DNA of 64,000 bases from Clostridiaceae bacterium (lineage in GTDB: Bacteria > Bacillota > Clostridia > Oscillospirales > Acutalibacteraceae), in NCBI GenBank assembly GCA_016287385.1, contig JAEEWM010000027.1:62001-126000 (forward strand). Direction: 5' to 3'. The position numbers and the translations under genes are program-made. The notes under the pieces are model-generated. The model had not been told where the DNA came from and did not search any database. It saw only the letters and a program-made list of their open reading frames with translations. Below are positions 1 through 15,000 of this stretch, in pieces. Within the stretch, counting starts at the first letter, position 1. Every line of letters starts with the position of its first letter.

Positions 1-1
1 C

Positions 2-3000
2 AAAGCCTACCGAAAGTCTGGAATGTTCCTCGCTGGTGATGATATCCTGCGAGAATCCCACCTTGAAGCCGTCATTATTCTTGGCGGAATTTGTAGAGGA
101 TGAAGAGCTTGAAGCTCCGGAGCCCGACAGAAGCTTTTTACTGAAGGTCTTTGCCGGCGCGTTGGAGCCTGTCGAGAACGCGCCCTCTAAACGTTCGGTG
201 GTATAGAGCGATTCAACGTTGTCCCCAAGATAATAGCCGTTGGGGATATAATCAACCTGTACGGGTATTGTACGGGTGATTTTCTTCATTTCGGTAAGAC
301 TGCCTTCGGCAAATTCGAGAGCGCTTCTGCCTTCAACGATAATATCGAACTTATAAAGCTTCGGCGTTTCCTTGGTGTGAAGCGGTACTCTCGAATCCGG
401 TTCGCCTATGCTGCTGTCGGCGGGCGCTACCGTAAGTACCCTGCCGTTCTCCGATACGGATATCTTATTGTACAAATGCTTTGTGAGATATCCTCTGTCG
501 TCAATGGCGGTGTTTTCTTTATCCCAGACGGTGTAATAGGTGTTCCAGCTGCACCCTTCCGGAAGCGTTAAGGTATAGTTATCACCGACTTTTTCCACCA
601 CAGCGTCAATATAAAGTGCCGAAAGGTCAAGATTCCACGAGAAGTCAAATGTCTCCTGCGGAGCGAGCGTGCCGACTTCAAGCGTATCGGTATATCCGTC
701 CTTACCCCTGAATTTAATGTACTGCGACGGGATATCACGCGATTCTATCCTTACGGTAACGTCGGTGACGTTGTGATTTGCGTTGCCGACTGTCAGGTCG
801 GTGTTCATAATCGCAAGACGGCTTATTATTCTGCCGTTTGTATAGGTTATTTCCACCTCGTCCACCGGATAGTCCGACATAATATCGGGTTTCTCAGATT
901 CATAGGCGCCGCCGTATTTGAGTTTATACATCGCGTCGTCATACGCCTGATTCTTTGAGGTATAGGAATCTATGGTCTTTTCGGTAGATGAAGAAGAAGT
1001 GATAACGAAAAGCTGCTGCTCAACTATTATTTTTTCCGGAATCATATCGATTATCGGGAGAACCTCGATTTGACCGGTAACCGCTTTAAGACCGTTTCCG
1101 GAAACGCTGATATTGTACGTACCCGACGGAATATTAGTGAACTGTACCGTTCCGCCGTTTGACAGGTTACTGCCTACCGTTACGGCGCCGCTTATATCGC
1201 CGGTATACGATTTCGGGTCTATCGGCTGGACGCTGTACGCGGACGATACCGGACCGTAAAGCGTGACTTTACCGTCGGTTATTACCGTTCCGTCGGCGGT
1301 GACTACCTTAATCACCTTGGTGCCGATGGCGTGCGCGGTCACGTAAACCGTCATCGGAATGTACACGGTATCAACTTCATCCGCACTGATTATAAGGGTA
1401 AGGTCATACTTGCTCGCGCTTACGTTTTCCTGCGGCGCGAAGGTTACGGAAATTCTCGCGGCGCCTTCGGCGGTTCCGATATCATAGCCCTTGAAGTAGG
1501 GGTAAACCGTTGTGGTAAGCGCGTCTTCCGAAGGAACGCCGCCCACCGTAACAAGACTTGCCCACGGAACAGAGCATCCGTTCTTATCAACAAGTACGGC
1601 GCTAAGTCCGGTAAGATTACCTGTGCCGAGGTTTACCACTCTGTAACTGAAGGTTTTTGCCTCGCCGGGTGCGGCGGAGGTCTTTACCGCGAGAGGATCT
1701 GTATCGGCGCTCATAAACCCGTCCCCGTCGGAGGCGAGATTAAGGTTTGTTATATCCATAATCGGCTTCGGAACCGTAACCGTAACGCTTATGACCTTAT
1801 CCACCGCGTAGGCGCCCTTATCCGTATCACAGGCAAGTGTAAGAATTATCTCATATTTGCCGGGGAGACATCCGGCAGCGTCTATCTGCATAGTGGCGTC
1901 GATCGCGTTGTACTCTATTCCCTTGCCGTTTACCGATACGCCTTCGGTCACCGCTTCAAGCAGGCTTGCGGTCTTCTTATCCAGCACGAACGCGTGGCCG
2001 CCGGACATAAATTTAATCTGCGGTAAGACGGTATTTCCCGCTTCAAGACTTCTGGACACAGCGCTCACGGTAACGTTGCGCATATCAAGATAACCGATAT
2101 TTTCCGCCGCGCCCTTAACCTTTGTAGTATCGCCGGCGGTGACCGATACATTGTTTCCGGTCGTGAAGTATACGCCGTAAACGTACATATCGGTGCTCGC
2201 AGTGCGGTTTGCACCGGCGTTTTTCACGGTTGCCGCCACTCTCATGGCGCCGCCCGCGTTTGCGGGAAGGACTATCTCACGGCTGTAATTACCGGCGGCG
2301 TCTACATTTGCCGTATATTTCCAAATCTGATCGCCGGTGATGGAAATTTCAATGCTGTCGCCTTCGCTTAACCCTTCGGAAGTACCGCTTACGGTGACGG
2401 TATCGCCGGTCTTGTATACCGCGGAGTCGGTGGCAACCGTCACGCTTACAGCCGGCACGACCTTTGCGTTAAAGGTACAGGCGTCGGTCATTCCGCCAAG
2501 CTCCGCCGTGGCGATTATGCCGCGGTCGCCGAGGCTTATCGCAGTGAGGTCGAGGTATGCGATATAGCGGTCGGTTGAGGTATCGTAAACGGCGGTGGAT
2601 ATTATATCCGTACCGGCCACCATTACCTTTACTACGGCACTCTCGTTATTTGCTTTTCCGTCGGAACGGATAAGCTTTACGCGAACGCGGTTGCCGCTGT
2701 CCTTAGTTAGGTAAGCCGCGTCGTTTTCAACGGAAACGCTTATGCCGTCAGCCACCGTGAGGGTTTCATCGTATCTCACGCCGGAACGCGAGGACATAAC
2801 GATGTTGTACTCCGAATCGGCGAGAGCGGTAAGCGTATACTCGCCGGTGGGCAATACGTTGGCTATCCAGTTAACCGTGGTCTCGGCTATCGCGCCCGGA
2901 AGTACCGAACGGTTGACTACCGACTCGCCTACCAGTACGCCCTGTGCGAAGAGCGATACCTTGAACGCGCCGACCGATTCGCCGGTACCGACGTTTTTAA

Positions 3001-6000
3001 GCGTTATCTTTGTCTGCATATCCGCGCCGAACGCCGCAGTACCCTCGGTCACAAGCTTTGTGACTTTAAGCGCCGGCATGGCACGGCCTTCAAGCACGTT
3101 GCCCTCTATCGCCTTATCTGTATAAGCGTTGTTGAGTTCATTCGACTCGTCGACTGTGGACATCGCGTCACATACGGCGGTAATTCTGCTTGCCGCCTCA
3201 TAATTCTTCCATGTAAATTTAACTTCTTTGGACTCGCCCGCAAGAACTGAACCTATAAGCGCCGCGCCGAGATAGCGTTCGTCGGCGTAATAGGTCACGG
3301 TGGAGCTGTTCTCCGCGGCGGCGTCGCCGATATTCTTCACTATCGCGGTTATTATCGCGTCGGAGCCGTCAACCTCGAGGTTAATGCTCTCTACTGTAAG
3401 GTCCGCTTTTTGCAGAGTTACAGTTCCGAGATTATAGGTCCATGTGTTATCCGCACGGTCTGTGTCAAGCGTGCGCGGATACGGACCGTCCGCCGTGAAG
3501 GTGACGGTCTGCGACTCGCCGTCCTCCGGAACAAAGCTCAGCGTAAGCGTTACCGATTCGCCGGGCGCCAGTGAGGATACCGAAATGCTCGTCGCCCACT
3601 TGCCGTTTATGCGCGCGGTAAGCGGGAACTCGCCGGTATTATCGTTACCGGAGTTCTTAACCGTTACGTTAAAGGATATCGATTTGCCCGAGGCGATATT
3701 CAGCCCTCTTGTCGCCGTCGCGCCGTTTACAAGCGATTTTCCTTCGTATGTGACGGCGGTTATCCCGATGTTCGGGAAAACAGTGCGTCCCGAAGCGCCG
3801 TAAACGATAGCGCTGCGCTGGTTATTGAACATATCCGCTTCTTCAAAAGCTATGGAAACGTCATTTGCCCTTACGGTGTAAACGTGCGACCGGTTATCCG
3901 TGGCGATATCGGTAAATTTGACGTCGGCACACTGAACGGTGCGCTCCTCTCCGCCTATGATATAGGTCTTTTCGTAAACGGACGTTATCCTTTGATATCC
4001 GAGGTAAACGTCATCCTTATAAAGACTCACTACGAACTCGCTGGGGATCGGGTTTTCGGGTTTATCGTTCATAACGCGGGCGAAGATGACTATTTCCTCG
4101 CCGGCGTCTACCGTGTTGGTCCGGGAAACCGGCTGACCGCCGACCGTGATTTCAAGCCCCTTACCTACCGAGCCGGAAAGAATTTCCGGAATTATGATAA
4201 GGTCGGGACGGTCATCGTTTACGGTTACCATTACGTTGTGTACCGCGTAGGAATCCGTAGGCAGATCTTCCGAGTTGTATCCCTTGGTGATAAGGGCGTT
4301 TGAGGTGCCGTTATCGTCGGTGACGGTAAGGGTGGCGATATACGTGCCCGAGGCGGTGTATACGTGAGTAGGCGCAATGCCCCAGCCCGAGGAACCGTCG
4401 CCGAAGTCCCACAGGAAGGTCTTAATCTGACCGTCGGGGTCATAACTGCGCGAGCCGTCGAATACCACCGTCTTATTGACGGTAGCGTTGAAGTCAACGC
4501 CGGCGTTGGCTGTGGGCAGTGCGTTTATGACCGTCTGTGTGCTTACCTGAGATTTTTCGGGGTCAGGCGAAGTTCCGACACGGAATTCGTAAACACCCGC
4601 CGGCATTTCGGCGTTTGCGTAAAGATCAATGTAGAAGTAAACCAGCTGCATACCGTAAGAAGTCACGGTGACCGATTCTTTATCAACAAGGGTGAACTCA
4701 CCGGTCTTTCCGTTCTTAACGGGCGCTCTGTACAGGTAAAGCATTACGCTTTCGGGGTTCTTGCCGGAATTGTATACCGTCGCCTGGACGCCGAGTTTTA
4801 CGGTATCGTCTTCATCGTGGAACCTGCCCGTATCGTAGAAGACGGCGGTACGCTTCAATACGCCTTGATCTTCAAGATAAATTATCTTGCTCGTTTTAAG
4901 CTCGGTGACCGCGGTTGACGAGCCGTAGACCACCTTGTAATAACGCGGCAGAATGTTGCCGTTACTGTCACGGAGGATTTCGTCAACAACATAAAGCAGG
5001 TCCTTTTCCTCGCCGTCTACCGTATAAGTATCTTTCCAGTAATTCGAGAATGAAAGCGACGTCGGTTCATCACTGTAATCGGCAGTCGCGTAACGGTAAA
5101 CCGCCGCTATATTCTCGCGTGCGAAATCAGCCGATTCGCCGATCATGAGTACCTGATACCTGAGCGCCGCGTTCGCGTCGCTCAGAGCGGCGGTATTTAT
5201 CGGAGCCGTGAAGACGTAGGAGTCTTCCCCGCTCTTGTTGCCGCTGAGCCCCTCCGGAACAAAGACGTTGACGCTTACGTTGGTCTCGGTGTTTCGGATA
5301 AACTCGGGCAGACCGTTGGAGCCGACTATTACCGACATCGAATCGATGTACTGACCCGTACTGTCATCAAGCACCTTGACGCTGTCACGCGCCACGATAT
5401 GAGTATTGACTTCGCTTATAAGCGAATCAAGTTCAACACCCTCATAAGGTTTATGAGTTATGGTTGCGGTGAAATCCCTGATAACGCCGTAAACGTCATC
5501 AAGATAGTGCTCTTGAAGCTCGGGCATCTTCCACATTATCGTGAAGTAGCCCCAAACCATATTCGGCAGATCGCCGCCGTCGTCCGCAAGGCCGTTGTTT
5601 ATGCCGGGTATGTCGCCGAGCACGAGACGGAACGAATTGGTGTTATAAGAGCCGAACGAAGAGCTGACTATCTCCCAGGTCGAGACGAGTCCCGAAGTAT
5701 TCGACACGATATCAAGCTGACTTGAATCGAGTATGACATTCTTCGCGACGCCGGTGCCTCCGTTGGTGACCGATACCGCAAGGCGGAAGCTCGCGTTCGG
5801 ATAAATCTTATGCGGCAGGTAATAATCAACGGTGAGCAGCGGCTGCGGGTTTACTCTGATTTCCACCGCGTCGGTCGAAGTGGTTACAAGCTTTCCGTTT
5901 ACCATATAGGTAATGCGGGCAAATACCTGATACGTTCTGCCGGACTCGCCGCCCATTCCGATACCGGGTATTATCTTCCACTTGCCGTTATAGGTCGCGC

Positions 6001-9000
6001 CCGAAGCAATAGCCGAATCGGAAGCGCCCTGAGTCTGAATAATGTATACGTTATCGGTTATGAAAGTTACTTCCTTTGTAACCGGGTCGGTATACTGTAC
6101 GACCACTTCGGTCGTGAGACTTTCAAGACTGTAATTCGGATAGTTATTTGTGATTTTAAGTTCAGCGTCAAACGCCTGACGTTCAAGCGAAGCAGTTTGT
6201 GAAAGCGAAAGCTTAACGATTTCATAAACGCCGCCCGAAGCCGACTCGTCTTTCTTTATTCTTTCGCCGGTTTCGTTCTGGAAGACGAAATAATCAAGCT
6301 CTTCCACCTCGCTGTCGTCCGGCATCTGAATTTCAAGCTGCTCTTTCTTTCCGTTTGCGGTAACAACCTCCATATTGATCTTCTGTTTGCCGGGGTTGTA
6401 GATGGGGACGCGGACCTGCGTAGTCTTCGCGGGATATACGGGAAGTCCCGTATCCTCATCAAAGCTTACGTAACTGCCGGTCACTCTGAGTCCGATTTTA
6501 TTTGCGGACGCACTGCCGTCAATAAAGGTCGGCAGGTCGTAGTATCCCGGCTGTACAAGCAGCTGTACCGTTACGTTTGACATAGCGGGTATTGTTCCTA
6601 TATAACCGCCGCCGACTACCGATATGCCGCTTACGTTACCGTCTATTACCGCTACCGCGTCGATTACGTCGATAAGACTGTGGTTGACTATCCTGGTTTC
6701 AAGCACCGCCGCGCTCTGCATGTTTTTGGCAATAGTGAACCAGGGCATCGTACTGCCGAGGCTCGGCTCGGGTATTTTAACGCCCAGATCTATTGACAAT
6801 TCTATTTCATATTCATCGACTATGGTGGTTTCGGTAACAGTCCAGGTGATCTCAACCGGGTTGGTAATGAGTTCGACTTCCTCATAGACCGGCTGAGTCA
6901 TAGGCATAACCGTAAATTCGCCCGTATAGGTCTGCTTACCCTTTGCCGATACGGTGAAATCGTAAACGCCTATCGGTTTATCATTAAGTGTGGCGATGCC
7001 GTTTTCATCCGTGGTAAGCGAATAATTCAGATAGTATATATTTTCTTTTCCGTTTACATACTGTATGTACGGTTCACGGCCGTAAAGCGTTATGACGGCG
7101 CCGGAAACACTTTCGCCGAAGTCGTCGCGCACCTTGAACTGAACCGAACCGTACTCGAGCGCCGTAACTTCAAGCCCTACCGGTACAGCAAGCGAAACCG
7201 CGCCGTTTGTAACGGTAACGGTATCCTGATATTTGCCGAGCTGTACGGAAGATGTCGGCGCCATGATTACGCTGAAAGTAAGACTCTCGCCGGGTGCAAG
7301 GGTGGTCTTGTCCGGCTCACCCGCTCTTATAAAGCCGAGCGTGCCGTTTTCGACCCTGATGTTTCTCATCGTCGCGATACCCTTGTTGGTTACGGTAACC
7401 GTCTTTGTCACAGTAGAGCCCGGATTTGCCGCGGCGGTTATCGCCTTGGTATCCGCGTAAAGCTTCGGAACGCCCGGTCGCATACTGAGTTTTACCGTGG
7501 CGGTGGCGGAAGCGCCCTCTATTGAGGAGAACTGAATTATGTACTCGGCGCTGTCGGCGCAGTCCTCATCGGTAAAGAAGTTGAGCGCCACCTGGAAGGA
7601 TTCGCCGGCGCCAAGGGTGGATTTGACGGTTGAATAATCAAGCATTGCAGTAATGCCGTCATAATCGTTGCCGTTGAGCAATACCGCCGAAACGCCGGTA
7701 AGGGCGCCGTCGCTGCCGTCCCACGCGCTGTTATAAAGGTTTATCTTTGCGGTGAAATCGGTATTCTTCGCCGCCGTAACGGTAGTGGCGGTGGGCTTGG
7801 TTTCCATACCGTAGATGGTGATATCGCTGCCCCTTATACCGCTGCCGAAGAGCTTTTCAAACGCATAGGCGCTGATGCTCCATTTACCCGCGTCGCCGTT
7901 TACGGCTTTGAACGAGTAGGTGAAATTACCGTTTTCATCAGCGGTGAGGAATATTATCTTTTCGCCGCGATAGAAGTTTTCATAATCCTTCGGCACGTTG
8001 CCGCTTACCTCCGCTCCGTCGGGCAGTCTGTCGCCGTAGTACGGAGCAAGATTCATATCGAGGACTATGGTGCCGGTATACGGTGTGTTGCCCACGCCGG
8101 CGTTACCGGTTATCGTAACCATTTCGCCTACGAAATAGTTGTTCATCGAGGTGCTTACGCTGCCGACGATATCGTCGATAAACATTATCTGGGTATCGTA
8201 CGTCGCAACATAAGAAGCGCCCTGCGCCGAGAAAGTAAGGGTGTACATACCGCTTACAAGTCCCTCGGTGAGTATCGCGCCGGTAAATTTACCTGTGCCT
8301 CTGTCTGTAAGAACCGCTTCACGGAATATGCTGCTGTCCGAATTATATTCGATACGCGCCGATATCATCGCGCCGTCGTTTACGCTTGTAAGCAGTCTGT
8401 CGGGCTTTGAAGCCAGCGACATTTCGCCGCTTACGTCTATCGAATAACTCGAGCCGACAAAGATGTTCGCGCCGAAATCCTCGTCTTCGCCGGTCTTGTT
8501 CGGATTAACTGTAAATTTAAGACCGTCTGTTACGGTAAATTCATAGCTGTAAGCGTAACTGCCAAAGGCGGCATCGACGGTATCCCAGTCAAGCGGTGTG
8601 TAGTAGGTGGTTTCAAAATCGGCGCCGTTGCCCTTTTCAAGGGTTATCATGAGCCGCCAGTTGCCCGAAGAATCGGGTTTCCAGTTAAGTATCTGGACAG
8701 AAGTACTGTTGCCCTGAATACCGTTATAGTTATTGGAAGAAACGGTCTGCCACTTTGTAGGAGCGCCGTCCGAATCGAGTTTGTTTGCCCAGAGTTTAAG
8801 AACGTACGGCTGATAAAGCGTCGCAACGCTTCTGTTGGATACGCGAACGAGGAAGCTCGCGCTGTTGCCCCATTCGACAGTATCGGCGGGAGCCCACGAA
8901 ACGTCGGAGAGCCAGAGATCAGGCTTAATGACGGTAATATTTACAGTATCTTCTGCCGCCTCGGACGCGGTTTCAAGTACCGCGAGGTCCGCGTCGGTCA

Positions 9001-12000
9001 CAACGCTTACGGTATGCACGCCGTCGCTCACTACCCATTTCGCGGTAATTCCCGTAGAGTAAGGAACGCCTTTTTTGAGGGTATCGGCGGCGACTTTAAC
9101 CGTTTTGATAATAGTGCCGTCAATGTAGAAGCGTACGTTTACCGCCTTTGATATATCGGCGTTCGGCGTGAGGGTCGCCGTCAGCGTGAGCGTGCCGCCC
9201 TGCGCTATTCTGCCGCCCGTCATACCTATCGGATATTCTATCTCAAGCCCGGTCGCTATTTCCGCCTTATCAACCGTGAATTCCGCGGTTTCAAACATAA
9301 CCGAGTTATCGCTCGAATCGGTTTCGATGAGAAGCGGGTCGTCCGCGGCGATTATAACGGTATGACGTCCGGCTGTAGGCGTCGCGTAGAAATTGACGTT
9401 TCTTGAAGCGCCTGCCGCAAGAGTCACGGAGGCGGTGTCGCAAAGCGCGCCGTCGATGTAAAGCGAAATATTGAATTTCGCGTTTGCTCTGCCGGAATTG
9501 GCGACGCTTACCGAATAGATTACTTTTTCTTCCGATGTAAGTCTCGCAGTCTTATCCAGCGTGGTGCCGTTTTTCCAGTCACCGTCGGTGACGGTGATTT
9601 CGGCAAAATCGGTTTGCTCGGCGTTGTAGCTGTCTGTTTTGCTGTTGTTCTGCTTATTCGATTCTTTAAGCGTATCAAGCAGGTCGTTAGCCACTATCTT
9701 GATTATCTGCGCGCCAGTTTCGGCGGTATAGGTGAAGGAAACGGTCTTCCCCTCGCCTACCGCGATTCCGCCGCTTACCGTCTGATAACCGCGGTACGTG
9801 CCGTTGAGATAGAAGCCTACGAGGAACGACATATCGGCGGGAACCTCGCCGAAAGCCGAAGCGCTGTTGCTGACCAGCGCGTCAATACGCACGGTGTCGT
9901 TTTCTTTAATGGTGTTTTCGCTGTCGACCGCGGTAAAGTCGCTGTCTGTCGCGCCCATTCTGTAAACCGTGACGGATGATATTATCAGGTCGGGACGCTT
10001 ATCGATTACACGTATTTCCTTCGTAACCGTGGCTGAGGCGCCCCTTTGGTCTGTCGCGGTAAGGGTTATCGTATAGTCGCCGGGGGTCAGATAGCGGTAA
10101 GAAATACTCTTTCCGTTTTTGACCGTGCCGTCGCCCATATTCCACACAAACGTAAGGTTATCGGTCTCGCCTTCGTCAACGTCGCTCGACTGCTCTGCGC
10201 CGAATGTTTCGGTATTGGAGGAATCGACCGTCGCTTTCGCCGTGATTACGGGACGCGGCGCGTGATTCACCGCGTACGGACTCGTCACGATATCCTTTGA
10301 GCACGCTTCCGCGGTAAATGCGAGTGAAGTTGCGTTTTCGGGTACCGTGAAATCAAACGTATATGAATGGTTGCCGGGCGCAAGACCCTCAAAGTCTTTG
10401 CTTGCCACAGTAAGTACGGCGGCGCCGGTATTGACTTTGAGCACCAGCGTACCTGCCGCTTTTGCGGGACCGTTATTTGTAAAGTTAACGGTTATCTTCA
10501 TCGGCTTGCCCGCGGCGGGAACCGCCACGTCGGTCATAACCGACTTGAATTCAATAGTGAATACCGACGTCGGTACGGCGCTTACCGGGCCTACGGGCGC
10601 GGAAACGTTACCCGCCCTGTCGACCGAGCGGAACCAGTAATAATATCTTACTCCGTCGGTAAGCCCGATATCCGAGAAGCTGCCGGAGGCGGTCTCGCCT
10701 ACGCTTTCAAGCGTCAGCGGATCGGCGTTCGGGTCGGTAGAGCGAAGTACGCGGGTATAGTAAACGTCGACCGGTGGCATCCGGAAACTGAGCGTAACAC
10801 AGCCGCCGCTCATCGCGTCCGCCGCCTTCAAATCGTCCGGCGCCGCGGGCGGCAGAGAATCGTACTTGTATTTCGCGTAATACCAAGACGAAGCATAGGT
10901 GGCGCCGCCGTTATTCTCGGCGTTTACGCGCACGGCGAACCAAGCCCCCTCCTCGAGTCCGGCGAGGCTTGAAAAATCTATAACGGTTACCGCCTTAAAG
11001 GCGCTGTGACCTATGCCCGCAAGCATGGTCATATCCACCTCGACGCGCTCAATGCCCTCGGTCACCACCGCGGCGGGATGCCACGTCAGGTTCTCGTTGG
11101 GCTCTTCGGTTGAGTTGGGTCCCATATAGGCGTATTCAAATGTAAAGCGTTTGATACCTATTCTGTCCGACGCAACCGCGGTAAGAGTCAGGTCGCCGTT
11201 AAAGCTTGACGAACGCAGCGGATCAAGATAGATAACGGTAGGCGGTGTTTTCTGCTCACCGGGAAGCGCGGTGACTTCGTTGGAGAAGGCGCCCTCTTCG
11301 CCGCCGGCTATCGCGCATATCTTATATCTGTACGCGACGGTCGGGTCAAGCTCATCGTCGACGTAGACACTTTCTGACGCCGATACGTCGGCAAGAAATT
11401 CATAGGCGCCGTTTGAAAGCGCTCTGTAAATACGGTACCCCGTAACATCAAGGCGCAGTACCGCCTGCCAGCCGAGTGCTATCTTGCGCTCGCCCGGTTC
11501 GGCAATAAGCGAAGCGGGAGCCGCCGGCGTATCGCCGAAAGCGTAAACATTGGTTTTCCACTCGCTCTTATTGCCCGCCGGGTCAAGAACGCGGAAGCGT
11601 AAGAATATATTTTGCGAAGCGCCCGGGCGGACCTTTGAAAGGTCTACCGTAACGTCGGTACCGTTGAATTCGCCGTTATAAAGTTCGGCAAACATGGCGT
11701 TGACGTCATCATAGCTCTTCCACTGAACCTCAACGGAGGATACCTTTACGTTATCGTACGCCGAAACTCTGAACGTCTGTACGCTTGAAATGCACGTTCT
11801 TTCTTCGGGCGTAACGGAGGAAACCGACGGCGCCGTAACGTCTTTGATCATCGAAACGGCTGTATCCGTCACTGCCGGGTCGCTCGTAATCTGCTGACCC
11901 GCCGAGGTCGCAACGGCTACCACGGCGTAGTAATATTCCACGCCCACGCCCGCCAGTATATCGCTGTATGAACGCGATGCGGTTTCGGCAATAAGGTTGG

Positions 12001-15000
12001 CGCTGTTTACTATGCCGTCTTTGACGGTACTCCTGTAAATGAGATATTTTTCGCTGTTGGACACACTGCCCCAGCGAATGCTTATCTTACCGACTTCGGA
12101 GTAGGAGTTGACGTATTCGGGGCTGAAAAGCTTAAGCCCGATTTCGAGATCCTTTACGTTACTGCCGAAGCTGGTGCTGCCGTAATATTCGGCGTAGAAG
12201 TGCTGGGCTCCGAGCCAGCCGGAATCGGTCGCGGGGACGGTGTAGGTGACCGTAGCCGTGCCGTCTGCCGCAAACGTGCCCTCGGCAAACCAGCGTTTAT
12301 AATTATCAACGACTCTGTAAAGCCGTACGATTACGCCTTGTCTTGCCGTCGGCGAAGTTACCTTGAAGGTCAGCGTGTCGCCGAGCATTATGCTGTCAAA
12401 TTCCGCCGCGCCGTTTACCGTAACGGCAATATCGTATTTGGGAACGCCGGCGAAAACAATATTGCTGCACAGGAATTCACTGCGGTTGCCCGCGATGTCC
12501 ACCGCGCTTAAAAGATATACGTAATACCTGCCGGAGGAAAGACTGTTTTCGGCTTTAACAGCCGCCGGTTCGGTGGATATAACACTGTAATAATACTGAC
12601 TTGCGAAAGAAGCCGGGTCGCTTATGAGATTTTGCGCTTTTTGCAGATCTGAAAACTCGTAGCGGCGAACCTCAAGGGCGGAAAGAGTCTCTCCGTTATC
12701 GGGCACGAACCAGTTGACCGACGCCACGAGCCGCTCATAACCGTACTGTGAATCGGGCCCGTTGACCGAGACCGCGGCAGTAAGCGTTCCGCCGCTTATA
12801 TCGGGCGCGAGGTTATCTACCGTTATTTCGGTTTCATAATAGCAGGTAAGCTCCGAAAAATCGGTAACGGTGAGGGTGATTTTGTAAACACCGTCGGGTA
12901 TATAACGCTTTCCGTCGGTGCCGGTAAGCGCCGCGGCGCCCGCGTAATCGCCGAGGTCAAGGGTGTTAAGCGTACCCGACTCATTACATACGGCACCTAT
13001 ATAACCGTTATAATAGTTATACTGATAACTCCAGTAACCGCCGCTTTCGGTATTGTAGGTACGGGTGGCGTAAACGTTGCCCGCCGCGTCAGTCACGGTT
13101 ACGAGGATGGTCTTTATGTAGTTATTGTCGAGCGCGTTGATCTTATAGTTTATTCTGCCGTTTGTATTTGTTCCGGCAAGAACGGTGGTTTCAGCGGTAA
13201 ACGCGCCGGTAGGCGGCGTAACATCGGCAAGCGGCTTGATATTCGCCGACTTTTCTGTCTTATCGCCGAGACCGCCGGTATAAGTGAGCACACACACCTT
13301 GAAATAGTACGAGCCGGTGTATTTTACGGCGTCAAGCGGTACTACAGCGGTGGTAACGCCGGACTGAACGTCGGTTTCGCTGAAAGCGTAATAGTCGTCA
13401 CCCACCTTGTAAGCGTAAACCCTGTAACCGTATTCAGGCGTGCCGTCAAGAACGTCGCCGGGCAAGTTTACCTTGTCCCACGTTACGGTAGCGCAGGCGT
13501 TGCCGGGCGTGACGGTAAGACCGGTCGGCGGATCTATTTTGAGATAGGTGTAAGTGGCTTTCTTTATAACCGACTTGTTCCCGTGATAATCAATCGCATA
13601 CGCGACTATTTCGATGATATCCTCGTTTTTGAGTTCTGTATTTCTGCTGTTATTGTTATAATCGCCATTATTGTTGTAGCGCGTTCTGCTTATCATAATC
13701 GACGCGCTTACGGAAGATATCTTATCCGACGCGTATTCGCCGAGCTGATATCCGCCGTTGTAGCTATACGTATCGGAATTGCTCTTTAACCAACTGCCGC
13801 CGTTTACGCGGTATTCGATGACGACTTCTTTTATAAGCTGGTCGTCTTTGACGTTTACGGATATCACGGAGGAATTATCAACGGTGACCGCGCCGGTGGT
13901 GTTGATGATATCGCTGATTTCGGGCGCGCCGGCGTCGTCAAGCAGTTTGATCGGCGCGGTGGGAAGCGTGGTTACCCAAACGATATCGCTGCCGTCAAAG
14001 ATATCGCTCTGCCAGTTTGTCATTTCCTTCGTGTTGTCCTTGACAAGCCGGACATAGAAGCTGTAATATCTGTCAGGCACAAGATAGTAATAGTTTAACG
14101 ACAGATTGCCGGAAACCGGCAGCATATTACCGTTTGTAAACTCATACGTAAACTCGCCGTTTACTATTTTATCGGTAATATTCACGTCGTATCCGCCGTC
14201 ACTGCGGATATACCAGTACTCTACCTTTGCGTAATCAAGAATGTGATCGAGGAAATCGTTCATCATTTCCTCGGTGAGGTTTTCATTCTTCCAGTAGGAT
14301 ATAAACGCCTCGCAAATATTAGCCCTCGTTTCGCTGTCAAAATACGGCTCAAAGGCTTCAATGTAAAAGCGGTCACTGCCCGCGGTTACGTTAAGGGGAG
14401 CGAGCGGCGCTCTTTTTACGGTGTTCGCGTCAATAGTGAACTGTGAATAGCTCCAATCGGAGACGTTGCCGGCGGTATCGGTGACCCTTATTCCGGCAAA
14501 ATAGGTGCCGGGCTGCGCGTTATGGCAATCATAATGCGCGCGGAACCACATGCCCTCGTTAAAGCGTACGTCGGCTGTCGGGTAATAATACGTCGCGGGT
14601 GCGGGAAGACCGGCGGCTGGTGTGTAAACATAACTGCCCTCAACGCCGCTTCGGGTATAATAGGCGATCTCAATACTGTAAAGTCTGCCGTCATCCTTCG
14701 CCCGGACGTTGGTTTGCCTGTTGCTGTATCCGCCTCTGCTCTCGTTATAAGGTCTTATATCGGTAATAACGGGCGCCTCGGTATCCGCGCCGACAGAGCA
14801 TTCATACTTATACACGTAATCAAGCTCAACGTTGTATTTGCCCGTGGCTTGCTGATACTGTCTTACAGTAAACGTGGGGTACTTTATCGGGTCGATATAG
14901 ACGCGTACTCTTCCGTTTTCGGAGGAGGTACTGCTGTAATCGTAAGAGCCCCTGTCGGTTATGTAATTGCCGTCTTTATCATAGAAATGATATCCGAATC

